From contig CACAWX010000002.1 in assembly GCA_902536305.1 (NCBI GenBank), forward strand, positions 119,125-183,124: 64,000 bases of DNA, read 5' to 3'. The first letter of the stretch is position 1; every line of letters starts with the position of its first letter. Shown piece after piece: positions 25,986 through 34,271 of this stretch. The notes below the pieces were generated by a model, which had not been told where the DNA came from, did no database searches, and worked only from the letters and a program-made list of their open reading frames with translations. A program made the translations under genes and the position numbers. This DNA is from an uncultured Pelagibacteraceae bacterium. Lineage in GTDB: Bacteria > Pseudomonadota > Alphaproteobacteria > Pelagibacterales > Pelagibacteraceae.

Positions 25986-26626
25986 GTAAATTAAGAGCAG
26001 AAGTAATAAAATATTCTAAAAAATTAAACATAACCAATTTATCCGCCTTAAGATCGGGAAATATTTCAGCAAGAGCAAGGGAAAAGGGGGTAGATGGTTT
26101 TTATATAACTCCATCAGGAAGAAAATATTCATCACTTAAACCTAAAGACATAGTTTTTGTTTCTCTAGAAGGAATCTTTGATAAAAAAAAAGGTAAACCA
26201 TCCTCGGAATGGAGGTTTCATCAAGATATATATGTTAATAAAAAAGTAGCTAAAGCTATTGTCCATGCACATTCAACTTGTGCTACAGCTGTCTCATCAC
26301 ATCAAAAAAACATACCAGCATTTCACTATATGGTTGCAGTAGCTGGTGGTGAAGATTTAAAATGTACTAAATACGCAACTTTTGGAACAAAACAATTATC
26401 AAAAAATATCATAAAAGCACTAAAAAATAGAACCGCTTGTTTGATTGCAAATCACGGACAAGTTGCTTTTGGAGATAATTTAGAAAAAGCTTTTGAGCTT
26501 GCTCAAGAAATCGAAAATATTTGCCATCAATATATAAATGCCCTAAGAATCGGAATACCTAAAATACTTTCAAAAAAAGAAATGAAAATAGTTTTAGGAA
26601 AGTTTAAAAGTTATAAAAAAGGATAA
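25982..26626 (+). CDS. Class II aldolase/adducin family enzyme (FucA-like, probable MTRu-1-P aldolase)
   Basis: 214 residues from a GTG start that overlaps the upstream TGA. The sequence follows L-fuculose-1-phosphate aldolase closely: ITPSGRKYSSL, KPSSEWRFHQDIY with the catalytic Glu, zinc ligands in VHAHSTCATA and IANHGQVAFG, HYMVAVAGG and YATFGTKQLS. MtnB dehydratase belongs to the same superfamily, but the FucA-style motifs and lack of mtnC/mtnD favour aldol cleavage to DHAP and methylthioacetaldehyde, as in the published DHAP shunt. Substrate is inferred from position beside mtnA. Confidence 0.82.
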   Translation: MSKLRAEVIKYSKKLNITNLSALRSGNISARAREKGVDGFYITPSGRKYSSLKPKDIVFVSLEGIFDKKKGKPSSEWRFHQDIYVNKKVAKAIVHAHSTCATAVSSHQKNIPAFHYMVAVAGGEDLKCTKYATFGTKQLSKNIIKALKNRTACLIANHGQVAFGDNLEKAFELAQEIENICHQYINALRIGIPKILSKKEMKIVLGKFKSYKKG

Positions 26627-26632
26627 TTTTAA

Positions 26633-27673
26633 ATGATTAAAGTAGGAGAGCACATCACTTTAGATTTTCTAGGTGTTAAAAAAGATTATACTCCAGAATT
26701 TTACGAAAAAGTTATATACAAAATTGCAAAAGCGGCAAAAGTAGAAATCCTTAATGTCGCCTCTCATAAATTTGATCCTCAAGGTTTTACTTTAGTAGCT
26801 TTATTATCTGAAAGTCATTTTAGTTTTCACACATTTCCAGAGAGGGGAGTAATTAGTTTTGATTTCTTCACTTGTGGTAAAGTAAATCCAAAAGTTGCCT
26901 TGAAAATTTTAAGAAATGAAATTCAACATGAAAGAGTTGTAACTAATGCGTTTGATAGAAGTAGCATTAGTCTATATGACGATATTTACAGTACGCCCGG
27001 TCAAAAAAAATATTATGTTGTAAAAAATGTTCTCGAAAAATTTACCTCAAAAGTTGGCCAATTTGTTGAAGTAATGGATATTGAAGAATTTGGTAATGCT
27101 TTATTTATTGATCATGAAATACAAGTTGCTGAAAAGGATGAAAAAATTTATAGCTCAACTTTTTTTAAGTCTAGTTATAATCTAAGCAAAAAAAATAATA
27201 ACGTTGCTATTATTGGTGGAGGTGATGGGGGAGTTGCAAGAGCTTGTTTAGAAAATAACTCTAATTATATTGATTGGTTTGAACTTGACCCTGAAATAGT
27301 TGATGCGTGTTATCGTCATTTACCCAAGGTATGTTCAAAAGTTAAAAAAAGCAATAAAGTAAAAACATTTTGGGGTGACGCATTTAAAAGCATAAAAGAA
27401 ATTGAAGACTCTAAATATGATAAAATTTTTGTTGATTTAAATGACGATCAATACTGTATTGATTTAGCTAGAAAAAATATCAAAGGATTAAAAAGAATTC
27501 TTAAAAAAGGCGGCGTGATAACTGCTCAAGTAGGTAGTAGTGATAAAAAACCTAAGCAAGTGCAGAATTGGTGTAGGGTATTAAACAAAAGCTTTGGAAA
27601 CGTCAATTTGTCAGGTGCTTATGTTCCAAGTTTTGACTGTAATTGGAATTTTGCTTCATCTATAATGAGGTGA
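26633..27673 (+). CDS. Fused S-adenosylmethionine decarboxylase-spermidine synthase
   Basis: 346 residues carrying two enzymes. Residues 1-120 are a bacterial class 1b SpeD: the self-cleavage Ser61 in LSESHFSFHTFPE gives the pyruvoyl group, with His66 and Cys81 spaced as in the family. Residues about 125-346 are SpeE: KYYVVKNVLEKF, FGNALFIDHEIQVAE, IIGGGDGGVARACLE and FVDLNDDQYCIDL. The usual D-S-S-D-P loop reads DLNDD, so the aminopropyl acceptor pocket may differ. Product is spermidine (or a close polyamine) plus methylthioadenosine, which the upstream mtnP can recycle. Confidence 0.92.
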   Translation: MIKVGEHITLDFLGVKKDYTPEFYEKVIYKIAKAAKVEILNVASHKFDPQGFTLVALLSESHFSFHTFPERGVISFDFFTCGKVNPKVALKILRNEIQHERVVTNAFDRSSISLYDDIYSTPGQKKYYVVKNVLEKFTSKVGQFVEVMDIEEFGNALFIDHEIQVAEKDEKIYSSTFFKSSYNLSKKNNNVAIIGGGDGGVARACLENNSNYIDWFELDPEIVDACYRHLPKVCSKVKKSNKVKTFWGDAFKSIKEIEDSKYDKIFVDLNDDQYCIDLARKNIKGLKRILKKGGVITAQVGSSDKKPKQVQNWCRVLNKSFGNVNLSGAYVPSFDCNWNFASSIMR

Positions 27674-28470
27674 TGTTTCGCGTATCCTGTATTCAATTAA
27701 GATCAACAAATAATATCCAACAAAATTTAAAAAAAACAGAAAAACTAATCATTAAAGCTGTTCAACATAAAACAGATTTTATTATCACCCCTGAGGTTTC
27801 TTCTTTATTTTCATTAAATAAAAAACAGTTACTTAAAGTTTGCAAATCCATGGCTGAAGATATTTATCTAAACGGTATAAAAAAATTAGCAAAAAAATAT
27901 AAAAAATGGATTTTGATAGGCTCTTTAATTATTAAAGTTTCAAAAGATAAATTAGTAAATAGATCTGTATTAATTGACAATAAGGGTAAAATTAGAGTTT
28001 ATTACGATAAAATTCATATGTATGACGTTGTGTTAAGTAAAAGAGAAAAATATTTCGAATCAAACACTTTCTCAGCAGGAAAAAAAACAAAATTTTTTAA
28101 ACTACCATGGGGAAAATTTGGGCTTACAATTTGCTATGATTTAAGATTTCCAAATTTATACCGTAAATTATCTAAAGCAGGATGCTTATTTATATCAGTG
28201 CCATCTGCATTTACAGAAACTACCGGAAAAAGACATTGGCATTCTTTGTTAAAAGCTAGAGCAATAGAAAATTTTTGCTACATTTTTGCCCCTGCTCAGG
28301 GTGGGATACATTATAATGGAAGAAAAACTTTTGGCCATTCGATGATTGTTTCTCCTGATGGAAATATCTTAAAAGAATTGAATAAATCTGAGGGTGTTAT
28401 TACCGCCTCAATAGATCCTAATCTATCAAAAAAATTAAGATCAATTATTCCTAGCCTTAATTCTGATTAA
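27673..28470 (+). CDS. Carbon-nitrogen hydrolase (nitrilase superfamily, Nit1-like amidase)
   Basis: 265 residues from an ATG that overlaps the stop of the SpeD-SpeE fusion (TGATG). The Glu-Lys-Cys triad is visible as the Glu of IITPEVSS, the Lys of YYDKIHMYDV and the Cys of LTICYDLRFPNLYR. The CYDLRFP signature is typical of Nit1/deaminated-glutathione amidase. It hydrolyses an amide in the cytoplasm; omega-amidase activity on oxo-acid amides is an alternative. The open frame extends 30 nt upstream but lacks an ATG there. Confidence 0.87.
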   Translation: MFRVSCIQLRSTNNIQQNLKKTEKLIIKAVQHKTDFIITPEVSSLFSLNKKQLLKVCKSMAEDIYLNGIKKLAKKYKKWILIGSLIIKVSKDKLVNRSVLIDNKGKIRVYYDKIHMYDVVLSKREKYFESNTFSAGKKTKFFKLPWGKFGLTICYDLRFPNLYRKLSKAGCLFISVPSAFTETTGKRHWHSLLKARAIENFCYIFAPAQGGIHYNGRKTFGHSMIVSPDGNILKELNKSEGVITASIDPNLSKKLRSIIPSLNSD

Positions 28471-28866
28471 TTATTCGTAAGATTTTACTTCTTTAATATT
28501 AGATCCAAGAGCATTGTTAATAGCTAATTTTATTTTAGCTCTTTCATCATTAAATTTATAAACGTTTCTTGCAAGTTCAACAAACTTTTCTCCAAAATCA
28601 TTATTTTTTTCTGCTAGTCTTTTTCCATCTTCGATATCCCAAAGCTTTAAATTGATTTCTTTTAAATTACTCATATATTTTTTAATTGAACTTTCATCAG
28701 GAATAAACTTCTTCATAGTTTGATTTAATGAAGATAATTCTTTTTCAATATCAACTAATTTTTCTTTATCAATTATTTTACCTTTTTTGATTTCCAAAAT
28801 TGTGATTTTATCAATTAGCTCACCAGCTGAAATTTCTGCCAATATTATGTCTAATTTATTGCTCAT
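28471..28866 (-). CDS. DUF6165-like helical protein
   Basis: 131 residues, nearly all helical and charged, probably coiled coil. The start AEISAGELIDKITILEIKKGKI matches the S-x-GELIDKITILEIK feature I associate with the DUF6165 family, often found beside glycosyltransferase genes. Here it is divergent from a GT9 gene (46-nt gap) and converges on the nitrilase. No enzymatic motif; function unknown. Confidence 0.7.
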   Translation of the reverse strand: MSNKLDIILAEISAGELIDKITILEIKKGKIIDKEKLVDIEKELSSLNQTMKKFIPDESSIKKYMSNLKEINLKLWDIEDGKRLAEKNNDFGEKFVELARNVYKFNDERAKIKLAINNALGSNIKEVKSYE

Positions 28867-28912
28867 AATAAAAATTTAATATAACACTCTTTAATTATAC
28901 TCAGAATTAATA

Positions 28913-29845
28913 ATGTCAAATATATTGATAATCAAACATGGTTCTTTAGGTGATTTAGTACAAGCTAATGGCGCAATTAAAGATATTAAAAATTTTTATA
29001 AAAATAGGAAAGTTTTTTTACTTACAGCTGAGGCTTACTCAATATTTATGTCTGAGTGTCCCTACTTAGATGGGGTAATTATTGACAAAAGATTACCTAG
29101 GTGGAACTTTTTCTATTTAAAGAAACTTAAGGACAAATTACTTAGGTATGATATTTCCAAAGTTTTTGATTTACAAAATTCAAGTCGAACAAAGTTTTAT
29201 AGAAAATTTATATTAAAAAAACCTGAATGGTCCTCTACCGAGACAAGTTTAGAACCAGGTCAACAAAAAAGTGATTTTGATCAAGATCCTGTTCTAGACA
29301 GGATAGAAATACAATTAAAGAAAAGTGGTGTAGCAACTGAGTTTACAAAAAATATAAATTTAGATTGGGCCACAACAGATATCTCAAGATTACTAAAACA
29401 ATATGCCAATAATGAATATATTTTATTGTTTCCATTTTGCTCCGTTAAACATCAAAATAAGAAATGGCCATACTTTAGAGAATTGATATCTGAAATAAAA
29501 AAAGATTTTAAAAATAAATATCCAATACTTTTGGCACCAGGGCCTGGAGAAATTAAGGAGGCAAAGAAACTTAATGGTAAAGTTGTTTTAGATGATAACA
29601 AACCGGTAAATATTAAAACTTTAGTTTCTCTGATAAATAAAGCTAAATTTATTATAGCCAATGATACAGGTCCAGCTCACATAGCATCTCACTTAGATAA
29701 AAAGGGTTTAGCATTATTTGGTAGTCATACAACTGCTAAAAAAGTTAGTATTGAAAATTTTAATTTTAAAGCTCTAACAGTTCAAAATTTGGAAGATCTA
29801 AGTATGGAGACAGTTTTGAATGAAGTTAAATCTAGATTAAACTAA
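28913..29845 (+). CDS. Family 9 glycosyltransferase (heptosyltransferase-like)
   Basis: 310 residues. The N-terminal ILIIKHGSLGDLVQANGAI and the C-terminal donor-site segment FIIANDTGPAHIASHLDKKGLALFG are GT9 hallmarks. LLFPFCSVKHQNKKWPY starts the second domain. It transfers ADP-heptose or a related sugar to LPS core at the inner membrane. Its 3' end overlaps the convergent GT4 gene by 9 nt. Confidence 0.88.
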   Translation: MSNILIIKHGSLGDLVQANGAIKDIKNFYKNRKVFLLTAEAYSIFMSECPYLDGVIIDKRLPRWNFFYLKKLKDKLLRYDISKVFDLQNSSRTKFYRKFILKKPEWSSTETSLEPGQQKSDFDQDPVLDRIEIQLKKSGVATEFTKNINLDWATTDISRLLKQYANNEYILLFPFCSVKHQNKKWPYFRELISEIKKDFKNKYPILLAPGPGEIKEAKKLNGKVVLDDNKPVNIKTLVSLINKAKFIIANDTGPAHIASHLDKKGLALFGSHTTAKKVSIENFNFKALTVQNLEDLSMETVLNEVKSRLN

Positions 29846-30928
29846 TTCTATATATTTTTTAATAATTTTATTCCAACTAAAATCTTTTGAAAACTCTAAA
29901 GCATTGGAACCAAGTTCTTTATAATGATTATTTTCTAAAATTTTTAATAATGTTTCATATAATGCATTTAAATCATTTCCATTGCACAAATATCCTGTTT
30001 TGCCAGTTTTAATTGCATCACCTTCTCCTCCATAAATACCACCAACAGATGGAGTCCCGTAAGAAGCAGCCTCAATATAAGTAATTCCAAATCCTTCAAC
30101 TGATTTTTTATAAACTACAGACGGCATAACAAAAACATCTGAATTTTCCAAAAGTGCTACCTTTTCTTGCTCTGTAGATTTAAAAATTAATTCAACCTCT
30201 TTATTTAAACCCAGCTCTTCTCTAAGTTTTTCTAAATTTTTTCTTTCGTCACCATCTCCAATAGAAATATATTTTAACTTTGGAAACTTTGGTAATAAGT
30301 TTTTTATAGTCATTAAAATGTTTTGATGACTTTTTCTACTGTCTAGTCTTGAAACAGTAATTAATTTTGGAGACGATCCATTAAATTTTTTTTCTGCAAA
30401 TTTTCTTGCCTCCTCTTCTAATGGGATAGGGTAATTACATCCAGGATTAATAACTTTAATGTTTTTTACTGGTACACCTAATTTTATAGCAAGTTCCTTG
30501 GTAAATCTTGAATTGGCTATTACATAATCTGCTTTGGCTAAAGCGTTTATTACCCTTTTATTTAATGAAGAACCAACAGGGTGATTAATTTCCTTTGAAT
30601 GAATTAAGCAAAAAGATTTGGTTCTTTTTAAAATTTCTTTATTTATATTTTCAATACTTTTCCAATGATCAAAAAAAGAAGCTCTAAGATTATTTGTCTC
30701 AAGATATTCTTTAATTAAATTAGCTTTTCTGTATTTTCTAAATATTTTTAAACCCGAAACCCTTTGGATAGATAAATTAGAATTTTCATCATATGTATTA
30801 GCATTTTCTGAATTATCAGCAAAAACTTTTACAGGTCCGTGATTTAGCAAAGCATTTGATAATCCTTCCATGAGATTTTGCATTCCACCTATTTCTGGTG
30901 GAAAATTTCTTGTTGCAACTAAAAACAT
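29837..30928 (-). CDS. Family 4 glycosyltransferase
   Basis: 363 residues. FPPEIGGMQNLMEGLSNALL is the GT4 N-terminal glycine-rich loop. The second domain has LITVSRLDSRKSHQ near residue 190, ISIGDGDERKNLEKL, and the E-x7-E site in KSVEGFGITYIEAASYG near 275. It builds surface glycan using an NDP-sugar. It shares a 1-nt overlap with the upstream thioredoxin-like gene, so the two are probably cotranscribed. Confidence 0.9.
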   Translation of the reverse strand: MFLVATRNFPPEIGGMQNLMEGLSNALLNHGPVKVFADNSENANTYDENSNLSIQRVSGLKIFRKYRKANLIKEYLETNNLRASFFDHWKSIENINKEILKRTKSFCLIHSKEINHPVGSSLNKRVINALAKADYVIANSRFTKELAIKLGVPVKNIKVINPGCNYPIPLEEEARKFAEKKFNGSSPKLITVSRLDSRKSHQNILMTIKNLLPKFPKLKYISIGDGDERKNLEKLREELGLNKEVELIFKSTEQEKVALLENSDVFVMPSVVYKKSVEGFGITYIEAASYGTPSVGGIYGGEGDAIKTGKTGYLCNGNDLNALYETLLKILENNHYKELGSNALEFSKDFSWNKIIKKYIELV

Positions 30929-31485
30929 TAATTAAACCACTTTATGTTACAGCCCATACTTGGAATTTGTTCATCAGGACCCTTTTGCGTTTGCCCAATC
31001 ATTTTCATGGCTACTTTTAAATTACTATCTTCATTGTTAATTGGTTTTAAATCTTTTAACTCCTTGTATCTACCACGGTACTGCAGCTCTAGATCTTTAT
31101 TGTAACCGAAGAAATCGGGAGTACACACAGCCCCGTACTTTTTAGCAATTTCTTGTGTTTCATCAATTAAATAATTCATTTCACCAAAGTCATTTGATTT
31201 AGCAAACTTAATCATATTTTCAAACGAGTCCTCAGGATAATTATTTGTATCATTAGACATTATGGCAACAGAGTTTATTCCTTCTTTTTTTAATTCATTA
31301 CAATCTTTAGTAAGATCTTTAATAATTGCTTTTACGTATGGGCAATGATTGCAGATAAACATGATCAAAGTAGCTTTTTCCCCTTTAATATCATCCAAAG
31401 AGATTAGTTTATTATTGATTGATTTTAGTTTGAATTCCTCGGCTTTTTTTCCAAAATCGCAAACCGGGGTTTTAGTTAGAGCCAT
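30928..31485 (-). CDS. Thioredoxin-like (AhpC/TSA-type) protein
   Basis: 185 residues, a peroxiredoxin-like thioredoxin fold. A Cys-Pro-Tyr motif in LIMFICNHCPYVKAIIKDL near residue 48 is the putative redox site; the His before the second Cys fits the NHCPYV group. YGAVCTPDFFGYN near residue 115 carries the cis-Pro-type region. It has no signal peptide, so it acts in the cytoplasm. Expected activity is thiol-disulfide exchange or peroxide reduction; partner unknown. Confidence 0.82.
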   Translation of the reverse strand: MALTKTPVCDFGKKAEEFKLKSINNKLISLDDIKGEKATLIMFICNHCPYVKAIIKDLTKDCNELKKEGINSVAIMSNDTNNYPEDSFENMIKFAKSNDFGEMNYLIDETQEIAKKYGAVCTPDFFGYNKDLELQYRGRYKELKDLKPINNEDSNLKVAMKMIGQTQKGPDEQIPSMGCNIKWFN

Positions 31486-31526
31486 AATGTATTATAAATT
31501 AATTAATAATACATTACAGCAATATT

Positions 31527-32030
31527 ATGATTTATGATTTTGAAGGACATACTCCAAAAATAGATACAGGAAGTTGGGTAGCTCCTAATGCGGTGATCAT
31601 CGGAAGAGTTGAGCTTAAAAAGAATTCTAATATTTGGTTTAATACAACTTTAAGAGGAGACCTTGAGCCTATTATTATTGGAGAAAATTCAAATGTTCAG
31701 GATGGAAGTGTTATTCATACTGATCCGGGTTGTCCCACAATACTTGGTAAAGGAGTAACAGTAGGGCACATGGTTATGCTCCATGGTTGTGAAATCGCAG
31801 ATGATTGTTTAATTGGAATTGGTTCAACTATTTTAAATAAAACAAAAATTGGAAAAAATTGCATCATAGGCGCTAACGCGCTAGTGACAGAAAATAAAGA
31901 TATTCCAGAAAGATCATTGGTTCTTGGAAGTCCAGGTAGAGTAGTAAGACAAGTTACTGATGAAGAAATTGAGCATATAAAAGAAAATGCCAGAGACTAT
32001 GTTGAGAATTTTAAAAAGTATAAGAAATAG
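31527..32030 (+). CDS. Gamma carbonic anhydrase family protein
   Basis: 167 residues of left-handed beta-helix. SWVAPNAVIIGRVELKKNSN starts the hexapeptide repeats, and the three zinc His are visible in SVIHTDPG, TVGHMVMLHGC. IGSTILNKTKIGKNCIIGANA continues the coils. It may hydrate CO2 or be a non-catalytic relative (YrdA/PaaY). Its 3' end overlaps the start of the polysaccharide lyase-like gene. Confidence 0.9.
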   Translation: MIYDFEGHTPKIDTGSWVAPNAVIIGRVELKKNSNIWFNTTLRGDLEPIIIGENSNVQDGSVIHTDPGCPTILGKGVTVGHMVMLHGCEIADDCLIGIGSTILNKTKIGKNCIIGANALVTENKDIPERSLVLGSPGRVVRQVTDEEIEHIKENARDYVENFKKYKK

Positions 32031-32799
32031 TTTTTTTATCCTAATTATACTTGCAGTAAATGTTGAAGCTAAAAATAGCAAAGATGTCTCTAATATTCAG
32101 GTTCAAAAAAAAAGTATTTCACATAAACAAAAATATTCATGGCAACTGGTAAAAAGCAAAGATGGACATCCCGTAAGATCTGGAAATAAATCTTGGAGAT
32201 TTGAAGTAAGGGAAGGGGATTGCGGTGGAGACAAGAACTATAGCGATTGCAAATCTGATAGACAACGAACAGAGGCACAAACTAAGGAATATCAAAAAAG
32301 AAATAAAGATTACTGGTATTCGTTATCTATGTATCTCCCAGAGGATTATATATCTGCTGCACCTGTTAGATCAACATTTGTTCAAATTTACGAAAAGGGT
32401 TGGAAACCTATTCTAATGATAACAGATAGAACCAGTGAATGGCTTGAAGTAGGTAGAATGTGGAGTGGAGAATATGTTGAAACAAAACAAGGAATTAAGA
32501 TTGAAGACATGAAAGGAAAATGGACAGATATACTAATCAATGTTCGCTATTCAAGAAAGGAAGATGGTTTTATGAAAGTTTGGATAAATAATAAATTAAT
32601 ATTAGAGTCTTTAAATATCAAAAATTTTACTCCATATACAAATAAAGGAGCCAAGTTAGAGTGGGGAATTTATCAAACAGGTGTAAGTTATTGGAAAAGA
32701 AAAAATGGAGACAAACCCTATCCAAAAATGGTTGTTTATTTTGATGAAGTAAACAAAGGGAACACTAAAGAAAAAGTTACAAAAAATTTAGGGAATTAA
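31999..32799 (+). CDS. Secreted polysaccharide lyase-like protein (PF14099 type)
   Basis: 266 residues from the ATG at 31999 (an alternative ATG is at 31987). A signal peptide (SIRNSFFILIILAVNVEA) precedes a beta-sandwich with SWRFEVREGDC, QRTEAQTKEYQKRNKDYWYSLS and WTDILINVRYSRKEDGFMKVW. This order matches the heparin-lyase I/glucuronan-lyase-like Polysacc_lyase family. The start lies inside the carbonic anhydrase frame, so about 32 nt code for two proteins. A glycan-degrading enzyme is unusual in a streamlined oligotroph. Confidence 0.75.
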   Translation: MLRILKSIRNSFFILIILAVNVEAKNSKDVSNIQVQKKSISHKQKYSWQLVKSKDGHPVRSGNKSWRFEVREGDCGGDKNYSDCKSDRQRTEAQTKEYQKRNKDYWYSLSMYLPEDYISAAPVRSTFVQIYEKGWKPILMITDRTSEWLEVGRMWSGEYVETKQGIKIEDMKGKWTDILINVRYSRKEDGFMKVWINNKLILESLNIKNFTPYTNKGAKLEWGIYQTGVSYWKRKNGDKPYPKMVVYFDEVNKGNTKEKVTKNLGN

Positions 32800-33396
32800 C
32801 CAAGTAAATTTTTTAGATCCATTCAAATCAATAAAGGCCCTTCTATGACCTTTAGCTGCTAGATAAAGCCACTCAATACTTTTTACTTTACATCTAATAA
32901 CACAAAAGTTTTTATAACCTGCTTCACTTTCTTCTTTAGTAAAATCAAAATTATCAAACTTATTATCTAATCCTGAGGTTGGCTTATCTGACTCGGTTCC
33001 CGGACCATTAGTTACTAAATAACATTTTCGACTGATATGCCCTGTTTTTTCCCAAGACTCTTTTGTAATTTCATCATCAAAATGTACATTGCACTCGGCC
33101 TTAACTCTTAATTGAATTTTTTCCTCTTTACCGTAAAATAAAATTGCGCAAATAGGATTTTGTTTTATTTTTTCTATTTTTGAAGATCTTATATCACTAT
33201 GATATTGAAAAAAATTATTTTGTTGATCTGCTTTTCTCAAAACGACAACTCTTCCATCTAAATCTTTATCATCTCCACAAATGAATACAGGAGTTCTAAA
33301 CTCAGAAGACCTATCTTTTACTGCAGTAGATAACAGTTCCCAGATTTTCTTTTCTATCTCTTTGGGGTCCTCGTAATAACTTATTATTTCTGACAC
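32788..33396 (-). CDS. Pyridoxamine 5'-phosphate oxidase-related flavoprotein
   Basis: 202 residues with a split-barrel FMN-binding fold: GRVVVLRKADQQNNFFQYHSDIRSSKIEKIKQNP near residues 50-85, CAILFYGKEEKIQLRVKAEC and the C-terminal IEWLYLAAKGHRRAFIDLNG. The last segment resembles the PNPOx C-terminal R-x-H region, but the spacing fits the Pyridox_oxidase_2 type rather than classical PdxH. It may oxidise an aldehyde/flavin substrate in vitamin metabolism; not certain. It converges on the lyase with a 12-nt overlap. Confidence 0.75.
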   Translation of the reverse strand: MSEIISYYEDPKEIEKKIWELLSTAVKDRSSEFRTPVFICGDDKDLDGRVVVLRKADQQNNFFQYHSDIRSSKIEKIKQNPICAILFYGKEEKIQLRVKAECNVHFDDEITKESWEKTGHISRKCYLVTNGPGTESDKPTSGLDNKFDNFDFTKEESEAGYKNFCVIRCKVKSIEWLYLAAKGHRRAFIDLNGSKKFTWLIP

Positions 33397-33399
33397 GAT

Positions 33400-34269
33400 T
33401 TATTTTCTAAATCTTTTGATTAAGCTTGAAGTATCCCATCTTTGACCACCCATCTCTTGAACCTCAGCATAATATTCATCTATAATTTTTGTTATAGGTA
33501 AGGGAGAATTATTTTTCTTAGCTTCTTCCATTGCTATTTTTAAATCTTTTCTCATCCAGTCTACAGCAAAACCGTAATCAAATTTATCTTCAATCATCGT
33601 TTTATGTCTGTTTTCCATTTGCCAAGATTGAGCTGCACCTTTTGAAATTACTTCAATGACGTCATGCATATTTAATCCAGCATTCATTCCAAAATTGATT
33701 GCTTCCGATAAACCCTGTACAAGGCCAGCAATACAAATTTGATTTACCATTTTTGTAAGTTGACCATTGCCAGCTGGCCCCATTAATTTTACTTTTTTGC
33801 TATAACAATCTATTACTGAAACAGCTTTGTCGTAGTCCTCTTGATCTCCACCAACCATGACAGTTAAAATTCCACCTTCTGCTCCGGCCTGTCCTCCTGA
33901 AATTGGAGCGTCTAAAAATCCCCACCCATGCGCTTTAGCTGAAGCATATAATTTTTTAGCAATGATAGCTGAAGCTGTAGTATTATCGATATGAACCGCT
34001 CCTTTTTTTATTTTATTGTAAATACCTTGTTTTCCTATAGTAACTTCCTCTAAATCTTTATCGTTACCAACACATGTAAAAACGAAATCACAATCTTTAG
34101 CAGCATCCATTGGAGTTTCTGCAGAATTACCTTTGTATTCTTTGACCCATTTTTCAGCTTTAGCTTTTGTACGATTATAAACAGTTACATCGTGCCCGGC
34201 TTTTGATATATAACCTGCCATAGGGTAACCCATTACGCCCAAACCTATGAAAGCTACTTTACAACTCAT
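33400..34269 (-). CDS. 3-hydroxyisobutyrate dehydrogenase family protein
   Basis: 289 residues. VAFIGLGVMGYPMAGYISKAGHDVTVYNRT is the NAD(P)-binding start; FLDAPISGGQAGAEGGILTVMVGG and NGQLTKMVNQICIAG with the catalytic Lys are diagnostic of the beta-hydroxyacid dehydrogenase family (GarR/MmsB). Substrates could be tartronate semialdehyde, 3-hydroxyisobutyrate or succinic semialdehyde. It lies 3 nt before the PNPOx-like gene and is nearly head to head with the MFS carrier (2-nt gap). Confidence 0.88.
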   Translation of the reverse strand: MSCKVAFIGLGVMGYPMAGYISKAGHDVTVYNRTKAKAEKWVKEYKGNSAETPMDAAKDCDFVFTCVGNDKDLEEVTIGKQGIYNKIKKGAVHIDNTTASAIIAKKLYASAKAHGWGFLDAPISGGQAGAEGGILTVMVGGDQEDYDKAVSVIDCYSKKVKLMGPAGNGQLTKMVNQICIAGLVQGLSEAINFGMNAGLNMHDVIEVISKGAAQSWQMENRHKTMIEDKFDYGFAVDWMRKDLKIAMEEAKKNNSPLPITKIIDEYYAEVQEMGGQRWDTSSLIKRFRK

Positions 34270-34271
34270 AA

